From Bacillota bacterium (GTDB taxonomy: Bacteria; Bacillota; Clostridia; Lachnospirales; Cellulosilyticaceae), in contig JAEZKI010000159.1 of assembly GCA_023415525.1 (NCBI GenBank), positions 1 through 5,729 of the forward strand: a stretch of 5,729 nucleotides of DNA. Direction: 5' to 3'. Every line of letters starts with the position of its first letter. Position 1 is the stretch's first letter. The translations under genes and the position numbers were made by a program. A model generated the notes under the pieces. That model was not told the origin of the DNA. It saw nothing but the letters and a program-made list of their open reading frames with translations, and did no database searches. Shown piece after piece: positions 5,620-5,729 of this stretch.

Positions 5620-5694
5620 AAAAAAAGATAGAAAAAGCTTCCCCCTAGATAAACAAGTTTTTATTCTTTCACTTATCTATCTAGAAGAAAGCCT
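5620..5694 (-). terminator. Long hairpin with U-tract directly upstream of the AEC gene (terminator or leader attenuator)
   Basis: On the minus-strand transcript, 5671-5694 pairs with 5635-5658 as an unbroken 24-bp stem (18 Watson-Crick and 6 G.U pairs) around a 12-base loop. Five Ts (5632-5636) and, after TATC, seven more Ts (5620-5626) follow. The T-tract ends three bases from the AGGAGG of the AEC gene, which leaves no room for a promoter between. It is therefore either the terminator of an unseen upstream gene that the transporter's transcript must read through, or an attenuator in the transporter's own leader. The remainder up to 5729 shows no promoter I trust. Confidence 0.75.
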
Positions 5695-5729
5695 ATCACC
5701 TTAACCTCTTATTATGCTAATTCTAAAGC

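Noticed and set aside
5712..5729. Possible 3' tail of an upstream minus-strand gene (reading ALELA then TAA)
   Set aside because: Five codons at the window edge cannot be told from chance, and a second frame also reads through to a stop nearby.
1..5729. CRISPR arrays, insertion sequences, phage or defence modules, attachment sites at the tRNA genes
   Set aside because: No spaced direct repeats, transposase or integrase frames were seen, and no second copy of a tRNA 3' end occurs in the window.

Overview
The window is AT-rich bacterial DNA with strong AGGAGG-type ribosome binding sites, several GTG/ATG starts, U-tailed intrinsic terminators and sigma-A-like promoters. A DUF1540 mini-protein and a PHP-type histidinol phosphatase also fit. 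Together these point to a low-GC Firmicute, most likely class Clostridia (Lachnospirales-like). No marker here fixes the genus.

Layout. From 1 to 1866 everything is on the minus strand. Reading in the direction of transcription, this part holds a PAP2-family phosphatase (1866-1015), a 51-residue cysteine-rich DUF1540 protein (945-790), a clear intrinsic terminator (781-735), and a membrane-anchored protein whose 3' end is cut by the window edge (621-1). A nine-codon upstream ORF with a strong ribosome binding site precedes that last gene in its leader. At about 1910-1939 lies a compact divergent promoter. It drives PAP2 leftwards and a TPR-repeat protein (1979 or 1928 to 2887) rightwards. The TPR gene converges on a two-gene tRNA operon, tRNA-Gly(GCC) then tRNA-Tyr(GTA), transcribed leftwards from a strong promoter. 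The two units share one bidirectional terminator at 2886-2922.

From 3216 to 5729 everything is again on the minus strand. An AEC-family membrane transporter (5604-4663) follows a long hairpin-plus-U-tract that abuts its ribosome binding site. Next come a PHP/HisJ-type histidinol phosphatase (4464-3664) and, 18 bases later, a small three-helix membrane protein (3645-3277), with an intrinsic terminator after it.

The genes do not form one pathway. They look like short one- to two-gene housekeeping or accessory units. I found no CRISPR array, insertion sequence, phage gene or defence system. The points most worth a second look are regulatory: the G.U-biased 24-bp hairpin ahead of the transporter, the mirrored divergent promoter and the TPR start it implies, the upstream ORF, and the short C-terminus of the HisJ-like protein.
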